Assembly: GCF_000497045.1 (NCBI RefSeq)
Contig: NW_015961952.1
Coordinates: forward strand, 124,001 to 188,000
Reading direction: 5' to 3'
Length of the DNA: 64,000 nt
From: Kalmanozyma brasiliensis GHG001
Taxonomy: Eukaryota; Basidiomycota; Ustilaginomycetes; Ustilaginales
Each line of letters opens with the position of its first letter. Positions within the stretch are counted from its first letter, which is position 1. The position numbers were made by a program, and so were the translations under genes. The notes under the pieces are model-generated. The model saw only the letters and a program-made list of their open reading frames with translations. It did not search any database and was not told where the DNA came from. Shown here in pieces: positions 28,237-37,197 of this stretch.

Positions 28237-30330
28237 CTACAACTGAGCCCATGAACCATCCGCATCCTCCCTGGTCCTCCCATTGCTGGCGAAACCTTCC
28301 GACTCGTCCACATCCTGTTCGGCATCCTCCGGGTCTTCCAACCAATTCTTCTCCTTGACCACCGCCCCCTTGACATCGCGCGCCGGCAAGTTTGACGACT
28401 CCGCCTCTTCGTCGTCCTGCGGCAGCTTTCCGTTTCTCTCCTCGTTCTCGTCCGTGCTGGTGTTGAGCACTGGCCCTCTCACCAGCGGCTTGCTGTAGAG
28501 ATGTGCGGAAGCGTACCGCCTCGCGCTTTCGTCCAACGCCGGTGAGTCCGGGACGTACCTCGCCTTCGCATTCCGAATAAACGTCTGTGGTTGGCGGTGA
28601 AAGATGCTTGCCAGGCTGGCACCGTGCAGCAGGAGTTGATCTAGGAGTTGTCGGTCCATCCGATCTGTCTCCGTTGATATCGCTGGTTTGCCGCCCAGCA
28701 CCACGTCCCTCGCCGCCTCCGGGTCTGTCGATAGGAGTCGCCAGTACATGAAGCCTCGATCTCGCAAATCCGGGTTCTCCACCTCTTCCGTCGCCCATTT
28801 GAGCACTTTCGGCACGAGCTCGCCACCCGCTGTTGGCCTCTTGAGGAACAGCTTCACCGTCGCTGTAAGCAGCGCAAGCTGCACCTCCACCGGCTCCTCG
28901 AGGAACGTGTACAGGAAATCCTCCAGCAGCTCGTCCGAGTTCTCAATCCGATCTGCGTACTGACCGATGATCCAGATCATGGCGGCCTTGGCCTCGCTCT
29001 CGTCCAAGCTGTCCAGGTTCTCGCAGAGCGTCGAGATGATGCTCTCGTACCGATTGGGGTATTTGCGGAAGATGTCCTTAATCACCACGATCGACTCCTG
29101 GATGACGTAGTTGACTTTGGTCTGGATGAGCGAGAGCAGGGCTTGGATGCACTTGTCCGCCGAAGATTCGATCTTGATCGCTAGCCGGCCGATGCTGCGG
29201 ACGGCCTTACGGGCAAAGTCAACGTCCACCTCGGAGGCGTACTCGCGCAGCTCGGCAAGGACTTGCTCGACGTTGCGCTCGTTGGCGAGACGGTAGATGA
29301 TCTCGAGCTTGGCCATCTTGACGTAGATGGGGTCGTTGTACTTGCAAAAGAAGACTTTGACTTCATTCTGCAGCACCAGCGGTCTGCGTTGGATGACGAG
29401 GAGGATGTTTCGCAACGCAACGTACTGCACTTCTGGGCCTGACGAGAGCAGCGTGACGAGTGGCGGGGAGAGCTTGCGACAGAGGGACTCTTTGAACTCG
29501 GCGCTGGCGATGTAGTTCATCAGGTACAGGATAACCTTGGTCGAGGTGAGGACGACCGCCGAGTTGGCGTGCTGCAGACGGACGGCGATGCGCTCTGCTA
29601 GGATCTCGGCGTCGGCAAAGTCGGAGGGGACAAAGAACATGAGCGCTTCGAGGATGTAGGTCTGACCCCATTCGGAGCATTCTGCGAGCGCAGAGACGAG
29701 CTTGGAAGCGATGGTGAGATTGAGTTTGAGCTGGATGTTGTCGGATCGTTCGGAAATCTCGACGAGGGAGGCTACGGCGTTTGCGACCACGGTGGGGTTG
29801 GCGTCGGCCAGAAGATCTCTGAGCATGCCGATAAACTGATGCTTCTCGATGAGGCGCTTGTCGTGCATGTAGAGCTTGGCGACGCAGATGGCAGCCGTTT
29901 TGCGGACATATGGATCAGCGTCTTTCAGTGATTGCCTCAGGGGGTCGATCAGTGCTGCTAGGACGGCCGGAACGTAGATGTAGGACATGGTGCGAATCGC
30001 CAGCGCGCGAATGAGCGGGTTTCGGTCGTTGCAATCCGAGAGGAAGCCGGGGATGGCGTTGGGGACGAGGTCTGGCTTTGCGCGTGCGTAGTTGATGAGG
30101 TAAAGGTAGACCATCTTCTTGATTTCGAGGACCTGAATGTTCATGCACTGGACGACGTCTGTGAAGAGGGCGGACATGTCATTGCCCATGGTAGCGTTAG
30201 CGATGATCTTTTTGAGGACTGCCTTCTTGCGTACCCAGCCCTTGTCCTTCTTGTCGGCATTGAGTTCGAGGCGCAGCTCGTCGACTTTGCCGCGCTGGAA
30301 GAACTTGGCATCTTTGCCCGAGTCAGCCAT
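28237..30330 (-). CDS. APL2: AP-1/AP-2 complex beta-adaptin (probably AP-1 beta)
   Basis: A 697-residue single-exon protein. The N-terminal trunk is the adaptin armadillo/HEAT solenoid: ELRLELNADKKDKGWVRKKA, IKKMVYLYLINYARAKPDL, NPLIRALAIRTMSYIYVP, DPYVRKTAAICVAKLY and YVALRNILLVIQRRPLVLQNE are canonical beta-adaptin blocks. After about residue 590 comes a short acidic hinge and no ear domain, as in other fungal AP-1 beta subunits. It acts in clathrin vesicle formation at the trans-Golgi/endosomes. Which AP complex cannot be settled by eye, because fungal beta1 and beta2 are close. Residues 606-624 (YASAHLYSKPLVRGPVLNT) recur, recoded and inverted, in the adjacent Hint ORF. Confidence 0.88.
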   Translation of the reverse strand: MADSGKDAKFFQRGKVDELRLELNADKKDKGWVRKKAVLKKIIANATMGNDMSALFTDVVQCMNIQVLEIKKMVYLYLINYARAKPDLVPNAIPGFLSDCNDRNPLIRALAIRTMSYIYVPAVLAALIDPLRQSLKDADPYVRKTAAICVAKLYMHDKRLIEKHQFIGMLRDLLADANPTVVANAVASLVEISERSDNIQLKLNLTIASKLVSALAECSEWGQTYILEALMFFVPSDFADAEILAERIAVRLQHANSAVVLTSTKVILYLMNYIASAEFKESLCRKLSPPLVTLLSSGPEVQYVALRNILLVIQRRPLVLQNEVKVFFCKYNDPIYVKMAKLEIIYRLANERNVEQVLAELREYASEVDVDFARKAVRSIGRLAIKIESSADKCIQALLSLIQTKVNYVIQESIVVIKDIFRKYPNRYESIISTLCENLDSLDESEAKAAMIWIIGQYADRIENSDELLEDFLYTFLEEPVEVQLALLTATVKLFLKRPTAGGELVPKVLKWATEEVENPDLRDRGFMYWRLLSTDPEAARDVVLGGKPAISTETDRMDRQLLDQLLLHGASLASIFHRQPQTFIRNAKARYVPDSPALDESARRYASAHLYSKPLVRGPVLNTSTDENEERNGKLPQDDEEAESSNLPARDVKGAVVKEKNWLEDPEDAEQDVDESEGFASNGRTREDADGSWAQL

Positions 30331-32241
30331 GGTGGGCGGTGATGCGACTGCTGGTGGGGATCAAGGATGTGAGAGGCTGCGAGTTGCCGTTCCGCGGTGC
30401 GATCGCTGGTGCGGTTTCCGGAGTGTGGAATGGAAGGAGTCGCAACGGAGGAAGCTCTACCCAGCCGAGTAGAGCGTGAGGTTGGTGCAGCGTCGAAGAT
30501 AGGAAGTGTGCGAGAGACGGCAAACAAAGGGTATCAGATGGTGAGGTGAGCTCGATTGGAAGAAGAAAGGGAAGTCTGAGCCAGGGTCTTGACAGCGTCT
30601 GCATCTGCGGTGCTGTTTCAGCTTTGAGGTCCGCGCACGCTTCTCGAACAGCGTGTTGGCTGTGCCCCGTGTGGAGATTTCGGCGGGCCGGCCAAACGGA
30701 GCTGAGGGGCATAGCCATTTCTGGGACGTGTTAGGGTCGATATCTAACAGTGCCTATTCCGAAGAGTCAAGGCTCTTGTCGAATCGCGCGAGAGCGGGCT
30801 TGGATTGCGACGAGCATCGATGCCCGAGCCGCATAAACAACGACGCCCAATCAGGCAGTCCAAAGCAACGGATGATTGGCTGATGCCGGCGGTCTGGCCA
30901 GCCGAGCGCGGGGACATCCCGTCATTGTTCTTTCATGCCCCTCTGCTGATGATGCCGAGCCGTGTCCGCTTCCGCTTCGGCGACATTGCCTCACACCTGG
31001 CAATTTGACGTCGCTTGTCCGTGGTTTCATGTCGCGTCCGCACTCCGCAAGAAGCGCTGGATAATGAAGAGGTCAGCGCTGTACTGAACGGCGCCATTTG
31101 AGCGTAGCCAGCAAGGGCAGAGAGAACGAAAGCTGTGCTCGAGGCATCGAGCTCCTTTCAGAATCTGCTTCGGCCAAGTTGCATTGTCACCCCTTCTAGC
31201 GCGTCCCGCCCTGAGACCAACTTGAATGTCCGGCGAGATCACGAGCTTCGAGAACCTCCCCTTCGTCGCAGAACGTGCTTACCCTAGCATCAATGCTGGC
31301 CGAGCATGAATGTGGTCATTCGCCTTATGCCATTCTGGAACGTTCGACCAGAACGTCCGTAGCGGTCGACTTGGACTCAGACGGCTGCGCTACTCCTCCG
31401 CTTCGAATCTCCCAGCCTATTAGCGCCCGAGCCGCTTTCTACCTATTGTCAAGCTTATGATCTGAGTCGAGGATCAAGCCCCTAGCTTGACGATGGGCGT
31501 CAGGCTGCAAGGGCCGTCTGTGAAAGCAATCGACGCCCACCTGCACGGTGGCGATCCTGCAAGAGATCGTACTGTGAAGCCTTGGGCCCTCACTGTTGGT
31601 GGCAAGGCCAGTCGACGCAGCCAGGTGCGTTTTCCATCAAACTTGGCGCAATGAGGCGATCATTGCATGCATTGCATGTCCGACATCTTGTCAAGATTCA
31701 TCTTGGGCTGCCTCGTCGATGTTGACGGTAGCAAGCGAAGCCGGCAACAAGTGGCTTGACAGCAGATCGGCGCTCTGCAGCTTGACAACCAACACCATTT
31801 CAAACCAACACTGTGCCTGGCGAACTTGAATATGGCGCTCAAAATGGCAATTTCAAATGCGCGAACCGTCGGCTTGTTGATCAGCAACGCGCAGACGCTC
31901 AAACTCAGCCTGAACCCACGCGAGCGGAGTTGGACACCGGGCAGGCTGTTGATCCCCTTCGCCAGCGCTTGGTGGTCATGCACCTGTGGAAGGAACCGCT
32001 CAAGCCTCTGTCTCGGACCTCAGCTGACACCTCTGGGGTCCGCCTCTCACAAGCCTGTTGTTATGAGGCAGAACCTTCGTACACCGAAGTTGTTCATCCT
32101 ATATAATCCAGCTCTGCCCGCACTGACGCTCGTCAAAGACCTCCAACCAAGCCAACCCTCCTCAAGACACCTACTTCTCCACCTTCCACACTCTTTCCAC
32201 CCAACACAGCTTCTACAGCAACCCACATTCTCTTACCAACA
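30331..32241. other. Divergent intergenic region APL2 / His-rich secreted protein
   Basis: 1.9 kb with no supportable gene; small ORFs of 60-140 codons show no family sequence. It contains a TATATAA at 32100-32106 serving the secreted-protein gene, and isolated GCCAAG/CTTGGC hexamers. The length suggests a large regulated promoter. Confidence 0.5.
32100..32106 (+). promoter_or_regulatory. TATA box of the His-rich secreted-protein gene
   Basis: TATATAA 136 bp upstream of the ATG at 32242, followed by a C/T-rich, CAAC-rich leader ending ACCAACA ATG; this fits a strongly expressed, regulated gene. Confidence 0.5.
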
Positions 32242-33435
32242 ATGAAGTTCTTCGCTCTCCTCTCGGCCGTGCTGGTCTCGGCCGCCTTTGTCTCTGCTGA
32301 TGCCGTCGCTGCCGGTGCTGACGAGGGCCAAGTGCCCCAGATGCTGACGCTCATCAACCAGCTTGAGTCCGCCAACCCTGCCGACGCCGTGTTCCACAGC
32401 CAGCTGCCTCGCCTCGCCGCGCTCCACCAGCAGGTCGAGGAGCAGTTCGGCGAGTCGCAGGTGCGCAAGCTCTACGGCGACAACGCCATTGCCGACAAGC
32501 TCGTTGAGCTCGTCAAGGGTGTCCAGCTCGACAAGCGCGATGCGAGCCCCAAGAACAAGGATAAGAAGAACGGCCACCACAAGGGCACCAAGACCAACCA
32601 CGGTCAGGAGGTCAACCACCACAAGAGCGGCGAGAAGCACTCGACCGAGCACAAGCACAAGGAGGGCCACTCCCACGAGGCCACGGAGCCCATGACCAAG
32701 CGTGCCGAGCCCAAGGAAGTCAAGCACCACAAGCACGGCAAGAAGCACTCCGCCGAGGAGCACAAGAAGGGTGAGAAGCACACCGAGCACGAGCACAAGA
32801 AGGGCGAGAAGCACACCGAGCACAAGCACAAGAAGGGCCACTCGCACGAGACCGCGAAGCCCGTCACCAAGCGTGCCGAGCCCAAGGAGGCCAAGACCAA
32901 CCACGGTCAGGAAGTCAACCACCACAAGGACGGTGAGAAGCACTCCGCCGAGCACAAGCACAAGTCTGGCGAGAAGACCAACCACGGTCAGGAGGTGAAC
33001 CACCACAAGAACGGTGAGAAGCAATCGGCCGCACACGCGCACAAGAAGGGCGAGAAGGGTCACCACAAGGAAGGCGAGAAGCACTCGGCCGAGCACAAGA
33101 AGCATCACTCTGACGAGGCGCAGAAGCCCGAGGACGACACCGAGACACCCGAGACCGTCTCCAAGCGTGCTGAGCCCAAGACCAACCACGGTTCCACCGT
33201 CAACCACCACAAGAACGGCGAGAAGCACTCGGCCGAGCACAAGCACAAGAAAGGCGAAAAGTCTAACCACGGCTCCACCGTCAACCACCACAAGAATGGC
33301 GAGAAGCAGTCGGCCGCCCACGCGCACAAGAAGGGCGAGAAGCACCACGCCAAGCCCACCAAGAAGGAGCACAAGAAGCCCGCTCACAAGCACCACAAGA
33401 CTTCGAGCGCCGCCGCCGCCCAACCCACCGCCTAG
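32242..33435 (+). CDS. Kex2-processed His/Lys-rich repetitive secreted protein
   Basis: A 397-residue protein. A signal peptide (MKFFALLSAVLVSAAFVSA) precedes a non-repetitive, mostly helical domain to about residue 95. A repetitive, extremely His/Lys/Glu-rich region follows, ending in Ala/Pro/Thr. Lys-Arg dibasic sites at 98-99, 153-154, 210-211 and 308-309 (LDKR, MTKR, VTKR, VSKR) are Kex2-type; the last three are each followed by AEPK. Cleavage would release the N-terminal domain and four His-rich peptides. Repeat cores are TNHGQEVNHHK (residues 118, 219, 246), NHGSTVNHHKNGEK (315, 342) and EHKHKKG. The architecture matches fungal Kex2-processed repeat proteins such as smut repellents, but this His-rich sequence is not one I recognise. 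Possible roles are metal binding, surface coating or antimicrobial peptides; all are inference. Confidence 0.85.
   Translation: MKFFALLSAVLVSAAFVSADAVAAGADEGQVPQMLTLINQLESANPADAVFHSQLPRLAALHQQVEEQFGESQVRKLYGDNAIADKLVELVKGVQLDKRDASPKNKDKKNGHHKGTKTNHGQEVNHHKSGEKHSTEHKHKEGHSHEATEPMTKRAEPKEVKHHKHGKKHSAEEHKKGEKHTEHEHKKGEKHTEHKHKKGHSHETAKPVTKRAEPKEAKTNHGQEVNHHKDGEKHSAEHKHKSGEKTNHGQEVNHHKNGEKQSAAHAHKKGEKGHHKEGEKHSAEHKKHHSDEAQKPEDDTETPETVSKRAEPKTNHGSTVNHHKNGEKHSAEHKHKKGEKSNHGSTVNHHKNGEKQSAAHAHKKGEKHHAKPTKKEHKKPAHKHHKTSSAAAAQPTA
32530..33400 (+). repeat. Internal degenerate tandem repeats encoding His-rich units
   Basis: Coding repeats of about 33-90 bp (for example AACCACGGTCAGGA and AACCACCACAAGAA variants) recur at about 32,595, 32,897, 32,979, 33,183 and 33,267. 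Units differ mainly at third positions and by whole-unit gains and losses, so copy number is likely to vary between strains. Confidence 0.8.
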
Positions 33436-33697
33436 ACGCGGTTTTATTCCTTTGCATTGCGCCTCGTCGAGTTGATCTCGACTGGAGCATCCTCGCTGTC
33501 TTTGTCTTTGTTATTTCAGTCGCTCCTTTCTTTGTCGCAATCTCGAATCGCGTTTTCTCAGACCAATTGTGCAAGATTTAGAACAGGTTTGGGAGAAAGG
33601 CAGTTTCATTTCGTTGGCGTTGTGCATCTAGTAAAGTCTCGTCGTGCACGACTCGTTGATCTCGACCGCTCCGTTCGACCTCCTGATCCTCTTTTCG
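33436..33697. other. Convergent 3' region
   Basis: 262 bp between the stops of the His-rich secreted gene and the carboxylesterase; T-rich blocks only, consistent with two facing polyadenylation regions. Confidence 0.5.
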
Positions 33698-35920
33698 TTA
33701 GAAAGAGTTGTCGAGGAGCTGATAGGTCAACTTGCCGTTATCGTAGAAGAAATCGCACACCTTCCTATGCGGAACACCTCCATGCGTGATCCCATTGGGA
33801 GCGGAAAGGTACTGAGTCCTGTTATCCTCCGCTTCCAACAGCGGCTTTTCGAAGGCCTGCCACTTGTTGTCCTGCTGCACCTTTTGCGTGTACGTGTAGC
33901 TCCTTCCCCTTGCCTTCAAGTACTTTTCGCTCGGGTTGGGCGTTCCGGCCCTGACAAAGGCGCTGAACGCATCGACGTTGTACGCGACAAAGTCGAGGTA
34001 CTGCTGGCTGACCTCAATTCCCTCATAGTTCAGCGTGCCAAAGACCGACTTGATGTCGTCGGAGTGGCACACCTCGACGCCGGTGCCCTCCGGTGCGCAC
34101 TTGGGCGGGTACCCGACCGTGTCTGGGTAGCCAGAGTCGGATTCGTACAGGTAGACCTGCGGGAACTGGCGCGTCTTCTGCGCCATGTTGACAATGCGCT
34201 GCGTGGGACACGTGAAGAAGTTGTACGTGAACGCGTTCGAAACTGTCTCGCGAACCGAGTCGTTGTTCGCCGGATCGAGGTCGAAGAAGCCCGACTGCTC
34301 GACCTTCGTGATGAAGTCGGGCTTGTACAGGCTGCCCAGCGTCTGTTGAAGTGCAGCCTGCGAGTTGGGAATCGTCTCGTTGAGCAGCGAGTAGACGAAG
34401 AGCGTACCTTCCCCAGAAAGCGTGCCAAGCATAATGGGAACGTTGTTGGGAATCGTTCCGTTGCCGGCCAGGTAAAAGATCTGGTCATCAATCAGACCGT
34501 CGGGCGTCGGCAAGAAGGGCTGGATCGAGGCCGAGAACAAGCTGGAGCCTGAGACCTGCGAGAGCGCAACGGTGATGTTGTTGGTGGCGTTGACGAAAGC
34601 GGGGCCCTGCACAAAGAGTGACGGGTTCTCGACCTTCTGAAGACACTCGACCATGGCGGGACCACTGGTGCTGCAATTGAGGCTCGTGGCGACCGAGGGA
34701 GTGATGGATTTGGTCTGCACCGAGCGGTTGATCCAAGGGACCCACGGGTTAGACAGCATGAATGCGCCGTGGAACAGACCCTTTGCCTCGGAACTGGCAA
34801 TCAGCGCCGCGATGCTCTCCGCGCCCGCCGACTCGCCGCCCAGCGTGATGCGGTCGGGGTCACCGCCGAAAGCTGCAATGTGTTCCTTGACCCATTTCAG
34901 CGCCAAGATCTGATCGCTGATGCCCGCGTTGCCGGGGAGATCCTTTCCTGAGGCGAGGAAACCCAGGGCTCCGAGGCGATAGTTTGTAGTGACAACGACC
35001 ACGTCCGAGCGCGATGCAAGATTGCCACCGTCGTACGAGTGAAGTGAGTTGCGACCGCTGGTAAATGCGCCGCCGTAGATGGCGAACAGCACAGGCTTGA
35101 GTGCTTTCTTGTCATACGAACCCAAGGCGGGCGTGTAGATGTTGAGGTTGAGGCAATCTTCGCCAACGGGCATGGGGCCGACGGGCGTGGTGGACTGAAG
35201 GCAGGAGTTGCGGTAGGCGGTGGCGTCGAGCACCTTGTTTCCGGTGTAAGGCGTGGAGTGCATGAATCGCTTCGAGCCGACAGGAGCATCGCCAAAGGGA
35301 ACGCCGAGGAAGCGGAACGATCGTCGGTCTCTGTAGCCGGTGAGGGTGTAGTCGCCTGCTTGAACGGTGATGCGAGTGTCGTTGCCAGACGTGGTGACAT
35401 TTGCGTTGGCGTAGGGGTTCGCACGAGGTACGACCGTGGGAAGAGCAGTGTGCGTGCAAAGGACGCCGAGCTTCTCGCCCTGACCGGTGGCTCGAACAGT
35501 ACCGCGGCTTACTTTGTAAGCAGCGGTCTGGTTCGCACCCTCCTCGACCCAGTACGAGTCCGACCAGCCGACGGTGCCAGCATAGCGGAGATAGTTGAAC
35601 TGGTCGACGAGATCAGAGCCGATGCCCTGCTGCAGAGACGCATCGAGAGGGAAGAGCTTCTCGCCGATGCGCTCGCAGATCTGGGCGGCGTTGTCGGAGG
35701 CGACCGAGTTGGGAAGCAGAAGAGCGCCTGTCGAAGCATTGTTGCTGAGGTCGTTCTGATAGAGAATATGGATGGGGCCGAGCTCTGCCTGCTTGGCCAA
35801 GGCATCGCCACCGCTGGGTGCTTTGTCGCGACCGGCGAGGAAAGGGACAGCGCCGACAAAGTGGCTGCCGATAGCGACGGCGCCAAAGAGACCACCGACT
35901 GCTGACGTAGCAAGCTTCAT
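33698..35920 (-). CDS. Secreted type-B carboxylesterase/lipase
   Basis: A 740-residue alpha/beta hydrolase. An N-terminal hydrophobic segment (about residues 1-25) looks like a signal peptide. The esterase core starts late, near residue 185, with FRFLGVPFGDAPVGSKRF. It shows EDCLNLNIYTP (type-B carboxylesterase signature 2), the oxyanion-hole IYGGAFTSG, and the nucleophile elbow GGESAGA with Ser364. CHSDD near the C-terminus carries the likely catalytic His. Several N-x-S/T sequons and paired Cys fit secretion. The about 180-residue N-terminal region is not part of the usual family fold. A TATATAA lies about 290 bp upstream. Substrate is unknown; in smuts such enzymes are often linked to lipid or glycolipid use. 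Confidence 0.88.
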   Translation of the reverse strand: MKLATSAVGGLFGAVAIGSHFVGAVPFLAGRDKAPSGGDALAKQAELGPIHILYQNDLSNNASTGALLLPNSVASDNAAQICERIGEKLFPLDASLQQGIGSDLVDQFNYLRYAGTVGWSDSYWVEEGANQTAAYKVSRGTVRATGQGEKLGVLCTHTALPTVVPRANPYANANVTTSGNDTRITVQAGDYTLTGYRDRRSFRFLGVPFGDAPVGSKRFMHSTPYTGNKVLDATAYRNSCLQSTTPVGPMPVGEDCLNLNIYTPALGSYDKKALKPVLFAIYGGAFTSGRNSLHSYDGGNLASRSDVVVVTTNYRLGALGFLASGKDLPGNAGISDQILALKWVKEHIAAFGGDPDRITLGGESAGAESIAALIASSEAKGLFHGAFMLSNPWVPWINRSVQTKSITPSVATSLNCSTSGPAMVECLQKVENPSLFVQGPAFVNATNNITVALSQVSGSSLFSASIQPFLPTPDGLIDDQIFYLAGNGTIPNNVPIMLGTLSGEGTLFVYSLLNETIPNSQAALQQTLGSLYKPDFITKVEQSGFFDLDPANNDSVRETVSNAFTYNFFTCPTQRIVNMAQKTRQFPQVYLYESDSGYPDTVGYPPKCAPEGTGVEVCHSDDIKSVFGTLNYEGIEVSQQYLDFVAYNVDAFSAFVRAGTPNPSEKYLKARGRSYTYTQKVQQDNKWQAFEKPLLEAEDNRTQYLSAPNGITHGGVPHRKVCDFFYDNGKLTYQLLDNSF

Positions 35921-37197
35921 AGTGTCGTCGATCTGAGCTAGATGGTGTCCGAAACCGGTTCTAGCTGAGGTGCAGGCGAGGAGGAAAGACAGTCGAGCCT
36001 CCTTTGGAGCGCTTTAAGTTGAGCAGCACCAGTCGGAAGATGTCGCGCAATTCGACGAGGACCGCAGCCGGATGGCGTGGGCTGATACAAAAAGTGAAGT
36101 CAACGGACTGATTGAGCCCCTGAAGGACAAAGCGTTGTGAGAAAAGCAATGGTAGTGGGCTCGGCAGTGTGTGTGGGAGCGAGTGCGTCGATGAAGAAGC
36201 CGATCCTTTATATATGAATGGAAGGAGGACAAAGCGCGATGTTGCGAGGGGAAGCAAGTGGCCACGGTTATACAGCCGTGTGTGACCGGCTAGGGGTGGT
36301 CGAGCTAAGCGGAGGAGGCCAACGTCAAACAGGCCACCATTGCCGGACGTGTGGTCTGGCCGCCATGTGGCGGCGCGGCAGTCAGACCCAAGGCCGCGGC
36401 TTCTCGATGTGTGCAGGTGAGCCCCAGCCTCGCTTGCGTCGCAGACAAGGTTTCGTGAGAAGATTTGATCTGCTCCAAGCGAGGCGGAGACGCCACGATA
36501 CGAGAAACAAATTTCAAGGGTCTGCTGGGATGTAAGGTGGCTACAGTAGCCGTCTTCATGACCACGAAGATCCACACTTCATTGTGGGAGGCTTGCCGCA
36601 GCCGAGTGAGCCCCGTTGTGCCGGACATAAGCCCCTTTTACGCCATCCTGTATGTGGGGGTTGGTCTAACCCCACATTGCAGCTACGAAGGCAGATGGCC
36701 AATGCGATCTGGCTGCCACGACCGAAGTGTCTGTGCGACGAACGCCGCGGACGTCGTCAGTTACAGCGACGGGCTCCTTGCGCCTGGTGTGTCAGTCGAT
36801 GACAGGCGTGTATGACAAGCTCAATCGGATTGCGGGGTACCATGCCATGCAGCTGAGTTGACGTAGAAGCGAGGGTCACACGGCAACTTGCATACGGATC
36901 ATGTCGAACCGTGCCTGTCAAATCATTCCCCTTCCCGCACTTTTCGATGCGCCACTCCGCCCAAGATTTCCGAAGTTCCGCAACCTAACAATTTGAAGTT
37001 GGCTCTCGCGCGAAAGGCGACGGTCGGCTTCCTCATGGGGCTTCGAGAGTCATTTCATGTGTTGTCGTCGACTGATGAGCCAGACCTGCTCACGCCAAGC
37101 CTGTCAGTCCATGTAAGCCGTCGAAGGCGTTGACGATACAAGGTCGTTGATGGCGGAAGGGTATATGATACATGTCTTTGTTCGTCCTTTGCAGAAC
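35921..37197. other. Upstream region of the carboxylesterase gene
   Basis: 1.28 kb between the esterase start and the PGG-motif gene stop (both minus strand). TATATAA on the minus strand at 36208-36214. No gene supported. Confidence 0.5.
36208..36214 (-). promoter_or_regulatory. TATA box, carboxylesterase gene
   Basis: TATATAAAGG read on the minus strand, 288 bp upstream of the esterase ATG, implying a long leader if used. Confidence 0.4.

Noticed and set aside
27539..28798. 419-codon minus-strand ORF spanning the beta-adaptin 3' end and beyond
   Set aside because: Its first 190 codons are an alternative frame of beta-adaptin; only the part below 28.1 kb looks protein-like and is reported separately as a broken frame.
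32233..33423. 396-codon hydrophobic minus-strand ORF across the His-rich gene
   Set aside because: Reverse complement of CAC/AAG/GAG repeats yields Val/Leu runs that imitate a membrane protein; the plus strand has signal peptide, TATA box and Kex2 sites.
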